Shown here piece after piece: positions 1 through 8,749 of a DNA stretch of 64,000 bases. Under the pieces are notes generated by a model. That model saw only the letters and a program-made list of their open reading frames with translations, had not been told where the DNA came from and did not search any database. A program made the position numbers and the translations under genes. The DNA is from Alcaligenaceae bacterium (lineage in GTDB: Bacteria > Pseudomonadota > Gammaproteobacteria > Burkholderiales > Burkholderiaceae_B): positions 248,001 to 312,000 of the forward strand of contig JACCEN010000001.1 of the NCBI GenBank assembly GCA_013416435.1. Direction: 5' to 3'. Position 1 is the stretch's first letter, and each line of letters starts with the position of its first letter.

Positions 1-1
1 C

Positions 2-1084
2 ACGATAGGCGTGCATATCGCCGCCCCCGGTCTGGCCGTTACGCGCGACAATGAGCTGGACAAGCTCGCCCGCAGCCGGATGTCCACCGTCTACATACCC
101 GGCCTGAAGATTCCCATGCTGCCCGCCGAACTGATCAGCGCGTTTTCGCTGGACGCGGGGCAGCCGCGCCCGGCCCTGTCGCTGTATGTGACCGCCAATC
201 TGGCGACGGGCGAACTGATCTCGCATGAAACCCGCATCGAACGCATACAGGTGCGCGAGAACCTCCGCCACAATACGCTGGATGCGCTGGTGACCGAAGA
301 GGCATTGAACGATCCGGACGCCGAGCTCCCCTATGGACATTGGCTGCGGCCGCTGTGGCGCATGGCGCAACATTTGTCCAAGCAGCGCGAATTGCTGCGG
401 GGCAAGCCCGAGAACAACAGCCGTGTGGAATATTCCTTTGCACTGCTCGGCCCCCACGACGATCCCGACACGCCGGTGCAATTGATTCCGCGCCATCGCA
501 ATGCGCCTCTGGACCGCATGATCGCGGAATACATGATTCTGACGAACAATCTGTGGGGCGGCGTGCTGGCCCAGTACGGCGTACCCGGCATCTACCGTTC
601 GCAGCAGGCCGGACGTGTGCGCATGTCGACCCACGCGTTGCCGCATGAGGCGATCGGCGTGCCGCAATATGCATGGTCGACCTCGCCGTTGCGGCGCTAT
701 GTGGATCTGGTCAATCAGTGGCAGATTCTCGCCGCCACGGAGCATGGCGTATCGGCCCGGCTGGTCGCCCCTTTCAAGCCGAAGGATGCGGACCTCTTCG
801 CCATCATCGGCGCCTTCGACTCGCAATACGCCGCCTGGGGCGATTACCAGTCATCCATGGAGCGGTACTGGTGCATGCGCTGGCTGCAGCAGCAAGGCCT
901 GACCACGGTACGGGGCACCGTCATCCGCGACGACCTGGTCCGGCTCGATTGCGCGCCGCTCGTGACTCGCGTCGCATCCATGCCGGAGCTGGAACGCGGG
1001 CAGGCCGTGCTGCTGGACATCCTGGGCTATGATGAGCTTGCGCTTGAACTGGACTGCCGGCTTCGGGAAGTGATCGCGGCCTGA
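2..1084 (+). CDS. RNase II/R family (RNB domain) exoribonuclease, 3' part
   Basis: This is the C-terminal part of a ribonuclease of the RNB family, which degrades RNA 3' to 5'. The frame is open through the left edge, and the first residues (IGVHIAAPGLAV) match the middle of the RNB domain, so the GTG at 11 is internal and the real start lies outside the window. The segment STSPLRRYVDLVNQWQ (about residues 226-241 of the visible part) is the typical RNB active-site region with the SPLRRY(V)D motif. A short S1-like tail follows. The next gene starts 26 bases downstream on the same strand. I cannot tell RNase II from RNase R without the missing N-terminus. Confidence 0.85.
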   Translation, partial: TIGVHIAAPGLAVTRDNELDKLARSRMSTVYIPGLKIPMLPAELISAFSLDAGQPRPALSLYVTANLATGELISHETRIERIQVRENLRHNTLDALVTEEALNDPDAELPYGHWLRPLWRMAQHLSKQRELLRGKPENNSRVEYSFALLGPHDDPDTPVQLIPRHRNAPLDRMIAEYMILTNNLWGGVLAQYGVPGIYRSQQAGRVRMSTHALPHEAIGVPQYAWSTSPLRRYVDLVNQWQILAATEHGVSARLVAPFKPKDADLFAIIGAFDSQYAAWGDYQSSMERYWCMRWLQQQGLTTVRGTVIRDDLVRLDCAPLVTRVASMPELERGQAVLLDILGYDELALELDCRLREVIAA

Positions 1085-1110
1085 CGCCGGCCAACCCCAC
1101 AGGCCCGTAC

Positions 1111-1992
1111 ATGACCACGCTTTTTGCCCTGCCCGAACTCCGCGCGCCGCGCAACGATTATCTGCGCATCGCACTCGTGCTTTCGCTGGCCATACATGCC
1201 GCGGTCCTGAGCCTGCATTTCGCCCGGCAGCCGGCTCCGCCGGCCCCGACGGAGCGCCCACTGGAAGTGACGCTGGTCAATGCCCGCAGCGAAGTCGCGC
1301 CTTTGCAAGCCCAAGCCCTGGCTCAGGACGACCTCATGGGCGGCGGGTACGCCCAGGAAAAACTCGCCTCCTCGCCTTTGCCGCGCACCAGCGTCGAGTC
1401 GGCCGACGAGATCGTGCTGGCCGCGCTGCGCAAGCGCCAGATGGAGCTCGAAGCAGAGCAGCTGCGGCTCTATACCGCCCTGTCATCGTCCGAACACATG
1501 CGTTCGCTGCATGATGCCGCAATATCTTCCGACACTGCGGGTAACGACGGCTCCGACGAGCACGAACAGGAAAGCCTGATACTGAACGCACAGATCAGCG
1601 CGCTGAAAGAACGCATAGAACGATACAACTCGCAGCCCCGCCTGCAGTTCACCGGCCCGACCACGCGCTCGGTCGACCACGCCGAGTACGTTGAAGCCTG
1701 GCGCAAGAAAATCGAACTCCTGGGCACGGAGCACTACCCGGACGAAGCGCGAGGCAAGGTGTACGGCAGCTTGCAACTGACGGTATACATACGCAAGGAC
1801 GGCTCCCTGGACCGCATCGAGATCGACCGGCCGTCCAATCATGCGATCCTGAACCTTGCCGCCTCGCGCATCGTGCAACTGGCGGCGCCCTTTCCCCCGC
1901 TGCCCCCGGCCATCGCCGAAGAAACCGATATCCTTGCCATTACCAGGACATGGAACTTCATCAACCAGACTCTTGAAACCGATATCCCGTGA
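1111..1992 (+). CDS. TonB-like energy transducer protein
   Basis: A 293-residue protein with one N-terminal membrane segment (about residues 19-35, IALVLSLAIHAAVLSLHF), a proline-rich stretch (PAPPAPTERP) just after it, a charged central region with coiled-coil character (about 95-180), and a TonB C-terminal fold ending in the alpha/beta domain (KVYGSLQLTVYIRKDGSLDRIEI region). TonB proteins carry proton-motive force from the inner membrane to outer-membrane receptors; the central region is longer and less proline-rich than in classical TonB. No exbB/exbD lies beside it, so its partner system is unknown. Its TGA stop overlaps the GTG start of aroE, implying translational coupling. Confidence 0.75.
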   Translation: MTTLFALPELRAPRNDYLRIALVLSLAIHAAVLSLHFARQPAPPAPTERPLEVTLVNARSEVAPLQAQALAQDDLMGGGYAQEKLASSPLPRTSVESADEIVLAALRKRQMELEAEQLRLYTALSSSEHMRSLHDAAISSDTAGNDGSDEHEQESLILNAQISALKERIERYNSQPRLQFTGPTTRSVDHAEYVEAWRKKIELLGTEHYPDEARGKVYGSLQLTVYIRKDGSLDRIEIDRPSNHAILNLAASRIVQLAAPFPPLPPAIAEETDILAITRTWNFINQTLETDIP

Positions 1993-2843
1993 CGCATTCC
2001 GATTCCCGCAGACACTACGCCGTCGTCGGCAACCCCATCGCGCACAGCCGATCGCCCTTCATACATGAAGCCTTCGCCCGCCAGACCGGCGTATCCCTCA
2101 GCTACGATCGCATCCTGGCGCCGCTGGACGGCTTTGCCGCCACGGTGCGCGAATTCTTCGATCTGGGCGGCGCCGGCCTGAACATCACCGTACCGTTCAA
2201 AGAGCAGGCCTATCTGCTCGCCGAGGACCACTTGAGCGCCAGGGCACGACTGGCGGGCGCCGTCAACACTTTGTGGATGCACGACGGCGTGCTGCATGGC
2301 TGCAATACGGACGGCGTCGGCCTGATGAACGACCTGATCCGGTTGGGCCATGCGCCCGCCGGCCGCAGGGTATTGCTGATCGGTGCGGGCGGCGCCGCCA
2401 AGGGCGCCGTGCTGCCCTTGCTCGAAGCGGGGTGCGCAGCGTTGCGCATCGTCAACCGGACCCCGTCCCGCGCCATGGACCTCAGGACGCGGCTGATTTC
2501 CCAACTGCCCGAAGCCGCCCCTCGAGTGACGGCGGGCGGACTGGACGACGCAGCGGGAGAATGGGACATCGTCATCAACGCAAGCTCAAGCAGCCTGGGC
2601 GATGATCCGCCTGCGCTGCCCTCCGGCATCTACGCCGGCGACGCGCTGGCCTACGACATGGTCTACGCCTCCGGCGAAACACCCTTCATGCGGCAGGCGC
2701 AAGCGCAAGGCGTCCGCAACCGTGCCGACGGCCTGGGCATGCTGGTCGGTCAAGCCGCCGCAAGCTTCGCCATCTGGAATGGCGTGACACCGCAGCTTGG
2801 TCCTGTCCTGGAGGACCTGCGACGCCTCCTGCAAGCGGCATAG
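1989..2843 (+). CDS. aroE: Shikimate dehydrogenase (NADP+)
   Basis: AroE reduces 3-dehydroshikimate to shikimate in the common aromatic amino acid pathway. The 284-residue length is normal. The N-terminal substrate domain shows VVGNPIAHSRSPFIHE (shikimate-binding serines) and the catalytic lysine in NITVPFKEQA; the NADP-binding domain shows the glycine-rich IGAGGAAKGA and the NRTPSR motif that recognises the 2'-phosphate of NADP. The start is a GTG that overlaps the stop of the TonB-like gene by four bases (GTGA). The next gene, mtgA, begins 22 bases after the stop. Confidence 0.95.
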   Translation: MTHSDSRRHYAVVGNPIAHSRSPFIHEAFARQTGVSLSYDRILAPLDGFAATVREFFDLGGAGLNITVPFKEQAYLLAEDHLSARARLAGAVNTLWMHDGVLHGCNTDGVGLMNDLIRLGHAPAGRRVLLIGAGGAAKGAVLPLLEAGCAALRIVNRTPSRAMDLRTRLISQLPEAAPRVTAGGLDDAAGEWDIVINASSSSLGDDPPALPSGIYAGDALAYDMVYASGETPFMRQAQAQGVRNRADGLGMLVGQAAASFAIWNGVTPQLGPVLEDLRRLLQAA

Positions 2844-2865
2844 CGCGCGTGGACGAGTGGACGGA

Positions 2866-3588
2866 ATGGCCAGGAAAAGCATGAGCATGGGCAAGATGGC
2901 GGGGGCGACGCTGCTGTTCGCCTTCGCCGCCCTGCTCCTGTATTTTTTCGGCCTGTTCGTCATGGTGCTGTGGCTGAGCGTGCGCGACCCCGGCAGCAGC
3001 GCCTTCATGAAAGCTACGCTGGCGGAGCTGCGTGCCAACGATCCGGAAGCGCAGCTGAAATACCAGTGGGTGCCCTACGACGACATCAGCCCGCACCTGA
3101 AGCGCGCCGTGGTGGCATCGGAGGACGCGAACTTCATCGACCATGACGGCGTCGAATGGGAAGCCATACGCAAAGCCTGGGAGTACAACCGCCGGCAAGC
3201 GGAGCGCGGCGCCAATCGCATGCGAGGGGGTTCGACCATCACCCAGCAGTTGGCCAAGAATCTTTTCCTGTCCGGTTCAAGATCCTATGTGCGCAAGGCG
3301 CAGGAACTCGTGCTCACCTATATGATCGAATCCGTCATGAGCAAGCGCCGCATTCTGGAGCTTTACCTGAACGTCGCGCAATGGGGAACCAACGTCTTCG
3401 GCGCGGAGGCGGCCGCTCGCCATTACTATAAAACCAGCGCCGGCCGGCTGGGCGCCCAACAGGCCGCCAGGCTGGCTTCCATGCTGCCCAGGCCCGCCTT
3501 TTACGACGAGCATGGCAGCACCGCGTATTTGAATTCACGCACCGGCACCATTCGCAAGCGCATGCATATGGTGGAAATTCCCGAGTGA
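2866..3588 (+). CDS. mtgA: Monofunctional peptidoglycan glycosyltransferase MtgA
   Basis: A 240-residue GT51 family enzyme that polymerises lipid II into glycan strands at the outer face of the inner membrane. There is one N-terminal membrane segment (about residues 12-34). GT51 motifs are present: AVVASEDANFIDHDG with the catalytic glutamate, RGGSTITQQLAKNLFL, and KRRILELYLNVAQWG. I chose the ATG at 2866 because it puts the basic residues MARKS directly before the membrane helix and avoids overlapping aroE; an in-frame start at 2797 would overlap aroE by 47 bases. The association with aroE and the preceding TonB-like gene is a common Burkholderiales order. Confidence 0.93.
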   Translation: MARKSMSMGKMAGATLLFAFAALLLYFFGLFVMVLWLSVRDPGSSAFMKATLAELRANDPEAQLKYQWVPYDDISPHLKRAVVASEDANFIDHDGVEWEAIRKAWEYNRRQAERGANRMRGGSTITQQLAKNLFLSGSRSYVRKAQELVLTYMIESVMSKRRILELYLNVAQWGTNVFGAEAAARHYYKTSAGRLGAQQAARLASMLPRPAFYDEHGSTAYLNSRTGTIRKRMHMVEIPE

Positions 3589-3657
3589 GCCCATACCCCT
3601 GCGGCGCATAATGTTAATCTTTTGTCTTTGATCACAGAAAGCACGCAGCTTTTTCCG

Positions 3658-4836
3658 ATGCGCACTGCACGCCGTTATCTCGCCCGCGAAATCTACCGAT
3701 CGAGCACCGTCGTCCTCGTGGCCCTGCTGGGACTGTTCACGTTTTTCGCCCTGATCGAAGAATTGGACAGCGTGGGTACGAAGTTCACCCTGCTCAATCT
3801 CTTCTATATACAGGCGCTGGCCCTTCCGACCAGGCTGTATGACCTCCTGCCCATCGGCCTCCTGATCGGGGCCATCCTGGCGCTGGCCGGGCTGGCCCAG
3901 CGCAACGAGCTCGTCATCCTGCGTGTGTCGGGCGTCAGCGGCATCAAGCTGTTGACCATGCTCTGGCTGGTGACCATTCCCTTGGTGGCGGGCGCCTTCC
4001 TGCTGTCGGAAGTGATCACGCCGGCCGCGGAAATGAAGACCAGCGAAGCCAATATGACGCTGCTGGGCCGATCCGACGGCAGCCGGCTGAGCAGCGGCTA
4101 CTGGTTCAAGGAAGCCGACGGCCAGGGCGGCACGCGCGTCATCAATATTTTGCAGCTGCGCAGCAGCGGCGAAGTCGCGGACGTGACCCTGTACGAGTTC
4201 AATGAAGGGCAGGAACTGCAATCCATGTCCCAGGCCAAAAGCGGCCGTTTCACGGCCGGCTCGCTTGTGCTGAGCGAACTGACGGAAACCGTCATCGACG
4301 CCAATGCGGTTTCCGCGCTGGCCGACGCCCAGACGCCGACGGCGCCGGTTACGCGGCTGGAGACACACGCATCGCGCACGCTGCGCACCAGCCTGACGCC
4401 GGAACGTCTCATCGCCCGCATCCTGACGCCGGAACGCATGGCCATACTCGATCTTGCCGACTACATCGATTACCTGCGCGACAATCAGTTGCAGACCGAT
4501 CGTCAGGTGGTGGCGCTGTGGCGCAAGATGGCCTACCCGTTCACGCTGCTGGTCATGATCACCATCGCGGCACCCATCGGCTTCATGCAGACGCGCCGTG
4601 GCGGGGTCGGCAGCAAGGTGTTCATCGGCATCCTGCTGGGCGTGGGCTTCTTCATGCTGAACCAGTTGGCGCTCAATCTCGGCATGCTGAGCAAGTGGCC
4701 GCCCTGGGTGACGGCCCTGGTGCCCAATCTCGGGGCGCTGGGGATAGCGCTGACCGCCCTCATACTCATGGAAAACCAACACAATGTACGGCGCTTCAAC
4801 CGGGCGCACTGGCCATGGAGCAAGTCCGCAGCATGA
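3658..4836 (+). CDS. lptG: LPS export ABC transporter permease LptG
   Basis: LptG is one of two related permeases (with LptF) that, powered by LptB, extract lipopolysaccharide from the inner membrane. The 392-residue protein has the expected plan: two clusters of membrane helices (about residues 12-105 and 290-385) flanking a periplasmic beta-jellyroll domain. The order of features (AREIY...ALIEELD near the N-terminus, [14 protein letters not shown] coupling helix) matches LptG rather than LptF. The start at 3658 is preferred over upstream in-frame codons because the protein begins with RRYLAREIY as in the family. Unusually, lptF is not adjacent. The stop overlaps the apaH start (ATGA). Confidence 0.88.
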   Translation: MRTARRYLAREIYRSSTVVLVALLGLFTFFALIEELDSVGTKFTLLNLFYIQALALPTRLYDLLPIGLLIGAILALAGLAQRNELVILRVSGVSGIKLLTMLWLVTIPLVAGAFLLSEVITPAAEMKTSEANMTLLGRSDGSRLSSGYWFKEADGQGGTRVINILQLRSSGEVADVTLYEFNEGQELQSMSQAKSGRFTAGSLVLSELTETVIDANAVSALADAQTPTAPVTRLETHASRTLRTSLTPERLIARILTPERMAILDLADYIDYLRDNQLQTDRQVVALWRKMAYPFTLLVMITIAAPIGFMQTRRGGVGSKVFIGILLGVGFFMLNQLALNLGMLSKWPPWVTALVPNLGALGIALTALILMENQHNVRRFNRAHWPWSKSAA

Positions 4837-5651
4837 CATCGACACCCAGCATCTGGATCATCGGCGACCTGCAAGGGTGCAGCAAGCCGCTCCACGCGCT
4901 GCTCGATCATCCCGATATCGCGAATGACACGGACCCGACTTTCTGGTTCGCGGGTGATCTGATCAATCGCGGGCCGGATTCCCTCGGCGCGCTCAGGACC
5001 GTCATCGAGCTGGGCGACAAGGCGGTCTCGGTGCTGGGCAACCACGACCTGCACCTGCTCGGCGTGGCGGCGGGCGCCCGCAAGCCCGGCAAGTCCGATA
5101 CCCTGCAGGCCATTCTCGACGCGCCCGATGCGCAAGAACTCATCGACTGGATCCGGCATTGTCCGCTTGCACACTACGAGCATGGGCATCTGATGGTCCA
5201 CGCCGGCGTCCTGCCCAAATGGGATGTGGCCAAGACGCTGTCCCTCGCCGCCGAGGTCGAGTCCACGCTGCGCGGACTCGACTGGAAAGAAAACCTGCGC
5301 GACATGTACGGCAATGAGCCGTCCCATTGGAAGGACGAGCTTCATGGCGCCAAGCGCATGCGGGTCATCATCAATGCCCTGACCCGCCTGCGGATGTGCA
5401 ATGCCCGCGGCCACATGGAGTTCTCGCACAAAGGAGCCCCCATCAATAATGGCGAACTCATGCCCTGGTTCGACATCCCGAACCGCATGACCAGCGGCGA
5501 CACCATCGTATTCGGACACTGGTCCACCCTGGGCCTCATGATGCGGCCCGACGTGGTGTGCCTGGATACCGGCTGCGTCTGGGGACGCCAGTTGACCGCC
5601 ATGCGGCTGCACGACAGGAAGCTGGTCCAGATCCAGTGCTCGGATTGTTGA
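4833..5651 (+). CDS. apaH: Symmetrical bis(5'-nucleosyl)-tetraphosphatase (diadenosine tetraphosphatase)
   Basis: ApaH hydrolyses Ap4A to two ADP and can also remove Np4 caps from bacterial RNA. The 272-residue protein shows the metallophosphoesterase signature: GDLQGC (about residue 12), [10 protein letters not shown] (about 44-53) and GNHDLHLLG (about 69-77), followed by HAGVLP and the FGHWS metal ligands near the C-terminus. The ATG at 4833 overlaps the lptG stop by four bases and places the first motif at the usual distance from the N-terminus; longer in-frame versions would run through lptG. A block of palindromic repeats begins eight bases after its stop. Confidence 0.95.
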   Translation: MTSTPSIWIIGDLQGCSKPLHALLDHPDIANDTDPTFWFAGDLINRGPDSLGALRTVIELGDKAVSVLGNHDLHLLGVAAGARKPGKSDTLQAILDAPDAQELIDWIRHCPLAHYEHGHLMVHAGVLPKWDVAKTLSLAAEVESTLRGLDWKENLRDMYGNEPSHWKDELHGAKRMRVIINALTRLRMCNARGHMEFSHKGAPINNGELMPWFDIPNRMTSGDTIVFGHWSTLGLMMRPDVVCLDTGCVWGRQLTAMRLHDRKLVQIQCSDC

Positions 5652-5659
5652 AGTCTCAA

Positions 5660-5839
5660 GGGGTCTGACCCCATGCGGGGTCAGACCCCGACTATCCCGC
5701 TCCTTGGTGAGGGGTCAGACCCCATATGGGGTCTGACCCCAGCGCCGTCTCAGGTCTTGGGGTCAGACCCCGTACGGGGTCTGACCCCGACATCATGATC
5801 AAAAGCCGAGGGGGCGGGCCCCGCATGGGGTACGACCCC
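5660..5839. repeat. Palindromic repeat block (three full 30-bp copies and one degenerate copy)
   Basis: Copies lie at 5660-5689, 5711-5740 and 5759-5788; a degenerate 29-bp copy lies at 5811-5839. Each full copy is two 13-bp arms (GGGGTCAGACCCC and its complement) around a 4-bp spacer, here ATGC, ATAT and GTAC. The first copy has the arms in swapped order (T in the left arm, A in the right). The block sits between the convergent genes apaH and plsC, and the last two copies lie inside the plsC reading frame. There is no adjacent T-tract, so this is not a classical intrinsic terminator. Confidence 0.95.
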
Positions 5840-6586
5840 GACACAGTCGTCGGACACCATCTCGCCGATGGCCGTCCTGGCCTGCTCGGCCACCCGGACG
5901 CGCCCCTGCTCCTGGCAGTAGCTGTTCAGCATCTCCGGCAGAAACACAGCTTCCACCACGACGCCCGTCGTGCCAAGCAAATACCATAAGTTCTGGATCA
6001 GGTTCTGTTCGCCGACGAAGGCGACGTAGTCGCTGCGCCGCCCACGGTGGAAGAACCGCAGTGCGACGGGCTGGATGTCGACACCGGCCCGGATCGCCGC
6101 ATCGAACAGGCTGGAATGAAAGGATGCAACCCCGTACCCCGGCGAGGTCGTGCCTTCGGGAAACAGGCCCACGACTTCGCCTTGCCCGAAGCGCGCCTTC
6201 ATCTGGTGTCCCACCGCCCGGACGGCATGACGGTGCCCGCGCTCGATGAACACGGTGCCCGCCCCCGCGACCAGCCAGCCGATGATGGGCCAGCGCCTGA
6301 TGTCGCTCTTGGCGATGAAAGCGGTCGGCCGCACGGCATTGAGCACGAAGATGTCGATCCAGGAAACATGATTGGCGACCCACATGACGGGACCGGTCCG
6401 GCGCGCTTCCCCGCGCACCCGGATGCCGACTCCGCACAGGATCATCAGCACGCGCGACCAGTGCTTGGTCATACAGGAACGTATGCGCAGCGACGCGACG
6501 GGAAGAATGAGCGTGACGGATAACAGGCCCAGCAAGATCCATGTCGCGACAAAGACAGCGCGCAACAGAAAACGCAGTACGTTCAA
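5750..6586 (-). CDS. plsC: 1-acyl-sn-glycerol-3-phosphate acyltransferase
   Basis: PlsC acylates lysophosphatidic acid to phosphatidic acid at the inner membrane. The protein has an N-terminal hydrophobic segment (LRFLLRAVFVATWILLGLL), the acyltransferase HX4D motif in NHVSWIDIF, and the second motif FPEGTTSPG. No ATG fits: I chose the TTG at 6586, one base after the ruvX stop and preceded by AAAGAGAA, giving 278 residues; another TTG at 6631 would overlap ruvX. The last 25 or so residues (ending [13 protein letters not shown]) are encoded by the palindromic repeats at 5759-5788 and 5811-5839, so the native C-terminus has probably been extended by repeat insertion. Confidence 0.88.
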   Translation of the reverse strand: MNVLRFLLRAVFVATWILLGLLSVTLILPVASLRIRSCMTKHWSRVLMILCGVGIRVRGEARRTGPVMWVANHVSWIDIFVLNAVRPTAFIAKSDIRRWPIIGWLVAGAGTVFIERGHRHAVRAVGHQMKARFGQGEVVGLFPEGTTSPGYGVASFHSSLFDAAIRAGVDIQPVALRFFHRGRRSDYVAFVGEQNLIQNLWYLLGTTGVVVEAVFLPEMLNSYCQEQGRVRVAEQARTAIGEMVSDDCVGVVPHAGPAPSAFDHDVGVRPRTGSDPKT

Positions 6587-6587
6587 A

Positions 6588-7010
6588 TCATTCTCTTTGT
6601 GATGTCTCGTGGGGCATGGAGAGCCCGTCAAGATAGCGCTGCAGGATCACCGCGGCGGCCATGGCGTCGTCATCGGCATTGGTGCCCAGCATCTGCTGGG
6701 CCTCCATGCTGGATCCACGCTCATCGACGAGCTCGACGTCCAGCCCATAGCGTCCGCGCAATTGATTGGCGAAACGGCGGCATCGCAGACTGTGGTATTG
6801 CTCCTGGCCGTCGAGCGCCAGGGGCAGGCCGACGATGATCTTGTCGGGCCGCCACTCCGCCAGGATTTCCTCGATGCCCGCAAAGCGCTGCTCGCGTGTT
6901 GCGGAAAACAGGATGCGCAACGGCCGGGCCTGGCGCATCAGGGTATTGCCGATGGCCACCCCGATCTTCTTGACACCGTAATCAAAAGCCAGCAGCGTCT
7001 GGTCAGGCAT
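6588..7010 (-). CDS. ruvX: Holliday junction resolvase-like / 16S rRNA processing protein RuvX (YqgF)
   Basis: A 140-residue YqgF/RuvX protein of the RNase H-like fold, linked to pre-16S rRNA 5' end processing and proposed as a resolvase. The N-terminal LLAFDYGVKKIGVAIGN carries the first acidic catalytic residue; VGLPLALDG, DERGSSMEA and the C-terminal DDDAMAA motif carry the rest. The ATG at 7010 is chosen because the family begins a few residues before AFDYG; an upstream extension to 7121 would run through algH. Its start overlaps the algH stop by eight bases, as in the widespread yqgE-yqgF operon. Confidence 0.92.
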   Translation of the reverse strand: MPDQTLLAFDYGVKKIGVAIGNTLMRQARPLRILFSATREQRFAGIEEILAEWRPDKIIVGLPLALDGQEQYHSLRCRRFANQLRGRYGLDVELVDERGSSMEAQQMLGTNADDDAMAAAVILQRYLDGLSMPHETSQRE

Positions 7011-7596
7011 GGCCCGCGTCGCCCGCCAGCATGATGGAGTCGATGCCCAGCTGCGCGAGCGCCGCTTCATAGCGCTGAGTCGAAGGCGTCGTGAAAAGGA
7101 TGTCGCGTCGCGACGCGACATTGAGCCAGGCGTTCTGCGCCATTTCGCTTTCGAGCTGGCCTGCGCCCCAACCCGCGTAGCCCAGCGTGATGAGCATTTG
7201 CGCCGGCCCTTTGCCGTGCGCGACGTCCTGCAGGATGTCGCGCGAGGTCGTCAGGGTGACGTCGCCCATTTTGATGCTGGAGCTGTAGCCCCCGGAAGAC
7301 TCGTGCAGCACGAAGCCGCGATCCGTCTGGACCGGCCCGCCAAAAAATACCGGCGTGTCCTGTATGGGCCCTGTTTCAGAGGAAGGATCGAGATCGATGC
7401 GCTTGAGTAGGTCGCCCACGGTAATGTCGGTGGGACGATTGATGACCAGGCCCAGGGCGCCATGCTCGGTATGCTCGCAAACATAGATGACCGTATTGGC
7501 CAGGTTGCCGGACACCTTGCCGGGCATGGCCAGCAGCAATTGGCGCGACAGATCTATACCCTTGTCCGTATCGGGGCCTTTCGTAGCAGAGTTCAT
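7003..7596 (-). CDS. YqgE/AlgH family protein (DUF179)
   Basis: A 197-residue member of the YqgE/AlgH family, named for an alginate regulatory phenotype in Pseudomonas; its molecular function is unknown. Family features seen are LLLAMPGKVSGNLANTVIYVCEH near the N-terminus (split here only for description), GLVINRP, VFFGGPVQ and LGYAGWGAGQLE. The ATG at 7596 follows a strong GGAGGG ribosome binding site. It overlaps ruvX downstream and follows the rubredoxin gene by 40 bases, so rubredoxin, yqgE, ruvX and plsC probably form one operon. Confidence 0.9.
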   Translation of the reverse strand: MNSATKGPDTDKGIDLSRQLLLAMPGKVSGNLANTVIYVCEHTEHGALGLVINRPTDITVGDLLKRIDLDPSSETGPIQDTPVFFGGPVQTDRGFVLHESSGGYSSSIKMGDVTLTTSRDILQDVAHGKGPAQMLITLGYAGWGAGQLESEMAQNAWLNVASRRDILFTTPSTQRYEAALAQLGIDSIMLAGDAGHA

Positions 7597-7636
7597 GACT
7601 CACCCTCCGGGGCAAAAAAAAACGGTCTTCGGCAGC

Positions 7637-7801
7637 TTACACCTCGATCAGTTCAAAGTCCTCTTTGCGGGCGCCGCATTCCGGGCATACCCAGTTCGGA
7701 GGCACGTCTTCCCAGCGCGTTCCCGGGGCGATGCCCTCTTCGGGCAGCCCGGCCTCTTCATCATAGATCCAGCCACAAATCAAACACATCCACGTACGCA
7801 T
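7637..7801 (-). CDS. Rubredoxin
   Basis: A short gene coding for 54 residues, a normal rubredoxin length. It shows both CxxC-type iron-binding knuckles: MCLICGWIYDE near the N-terminus and VCPECGARKEDFE near the C-terminus, with the typical central GTRWEDVPPNW. Rubredoxins hold one iron bound by four cysteines and carry single electrons, for example to alkane hydroxylases or oxygen/superoxide reductases; the partner here is unknown. The ATG at 7801 leads the same-strand group with algH, ruvX and plsC and is divergent from thiD. Confidence 0.93.
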   Translation of the reverse strand: MRTWMCLICGWIYDEEAGLPEEGIAPGTRWEDVPPNWVCPECGARKEDFELIEV

Positions 7802-7888
7802 GTCCTGTTACTCACTGATAATTACAAATTCAAAACCCGGCGGATCCTGAGCGCTTCCATTAGAATGGGGCCAATATTACTAAACCCA

Positions 7889-8749
7889 ATGGCTTCGTCT
7901 AAGATATTAACCAAAGATTACGCCAAACTTTTATCGATCCGCCCCGCTGTGCACGCTTCAAACCCGCCTCTAGTCCTTATTTTCGGCCCGCTCGACCCCA
8001 GCGGGTCCAGTAGCCTGCCTGCCGACGCGGTTACCTGCTCGGCCCTGGGTTGCCATGCGCTCAGCACCCTCACGGCGCTGACCGTCCAGGACACTGCCCG
8101 CACCGAGGAAATACAACCCGTCGCGCCTGAACTCATCGACGATCAGGCGCGCTGCCTGCTCGAAGACATGACGGTGCAGGCCATCAAGGTAGGGCAGCTC
8201 TATTCCGCCGAATCGGCAAGTGTACTCGCTCAGATCGCCGCCGATTACAGCCACGTCCCCCTCGTGCTCCATTTGCAGCGCCTGCCCGACAGCGGGCTGA
8301 ACAGCGAACTCGATGAAGAAGACCTGCTCTTGGCGATATTCGAGCTCTTGTTGCCGCAAACAGACATCGTGATCGCAGATCATCATATGCTGGAACATTG
8401 GCAGTCCCAGGGCATATTCGGCGATGTCGACGCCGACCGGCCCGCCGACGCGCTGCTGCAGTATGGGGCCAAATGGGTATTGAGCACCGGCGCGCCCCTG
8501 CGCGCCGGCCAGAACAGCTACCTGCTGCAAGGCCCGGACCGGGAAACGGCCACCTGGCCATGGCAGGCCCCGCCAAACCGCCTGCTCGACGCCGACGGCC
8601 CCTTGTGCTGCGCCATCACAACCGAACTCGCACAAGGACGCACGATGCCTCAAGCCGTGGAATCCGCCATCAATGCGTCCGCCGCTTTCACCGCGCGCCA
8701 TTTCCAGCCGGGCATGGGCCAGCGCCTGATCAACCGGTCCGTGGCATGA
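7889..8749 (+). CDS. thiD: ThiD-like hydroxymethylpyrimidine/phosphomethylpyrimidine kinase
   Basis: A 286-residue ribokinase-fold protein of the ThiD family, which phosphorylates HMP and HMP-P for thiamine synthesis. Seen are FGPLDPSGSSSLPADAVT (family consensus has SGGAG here), STLTALTVQDT, VKVGQLYS-like AIKVGQLYS, and a C-terminal DGPLCCAI where most ThiD proteins have GTGC; the cysteine position is kept but the second glycine is not. These changes are unusual, so kinase activity should be treated as likely rather than certain. The ATG at 7889 is chosen because upstream in-frame codons lie in non-homologous sequence. It overlaps thiE by four bases, which supports a thiamine role. Confidence 0.82.
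   Translation: MASSKILTKDYAKLLSIRPAVHASNPPLVLIFGPLDPSGSSSLPADAVTCSALGCHALSTLTALTVQDTARTEEIQPVAPELIDDQARCLLEDMTVQAIKVGQLYSAESASVLAQIAADYSHVPLVLHLQRLPDSGLNSELDEEDLLLAIFELLLPQTDIVIADHHMLEHWQSQGIFGDVDADRPADALLQYGAKWVLSTGAPLRAGQNSYLLQGPDRETATWPWQAPPNRLLDADGPLCCAITTELAQGRTMPQAVESAINASAAFTARHFQPGMGQRLINRSVA

Noticed and set aside
3535-4845. Long open frames on the opposite strand of lptG, thiD, hemL, the flavoenzyme fusion, gatA and others
   Set aside because: They are antisense shadows of high-GC genes; their translations are rich in H, R, Q and G and show no domain, while the sense frame carries clear family motifs.
5660-5839. Repeat block as a CRISPR array
   Set aside because: Units are palindromic with 4-bp spacers and irregular gaps, there are no unique 30-40 bp spacers, and no cas genes are present.
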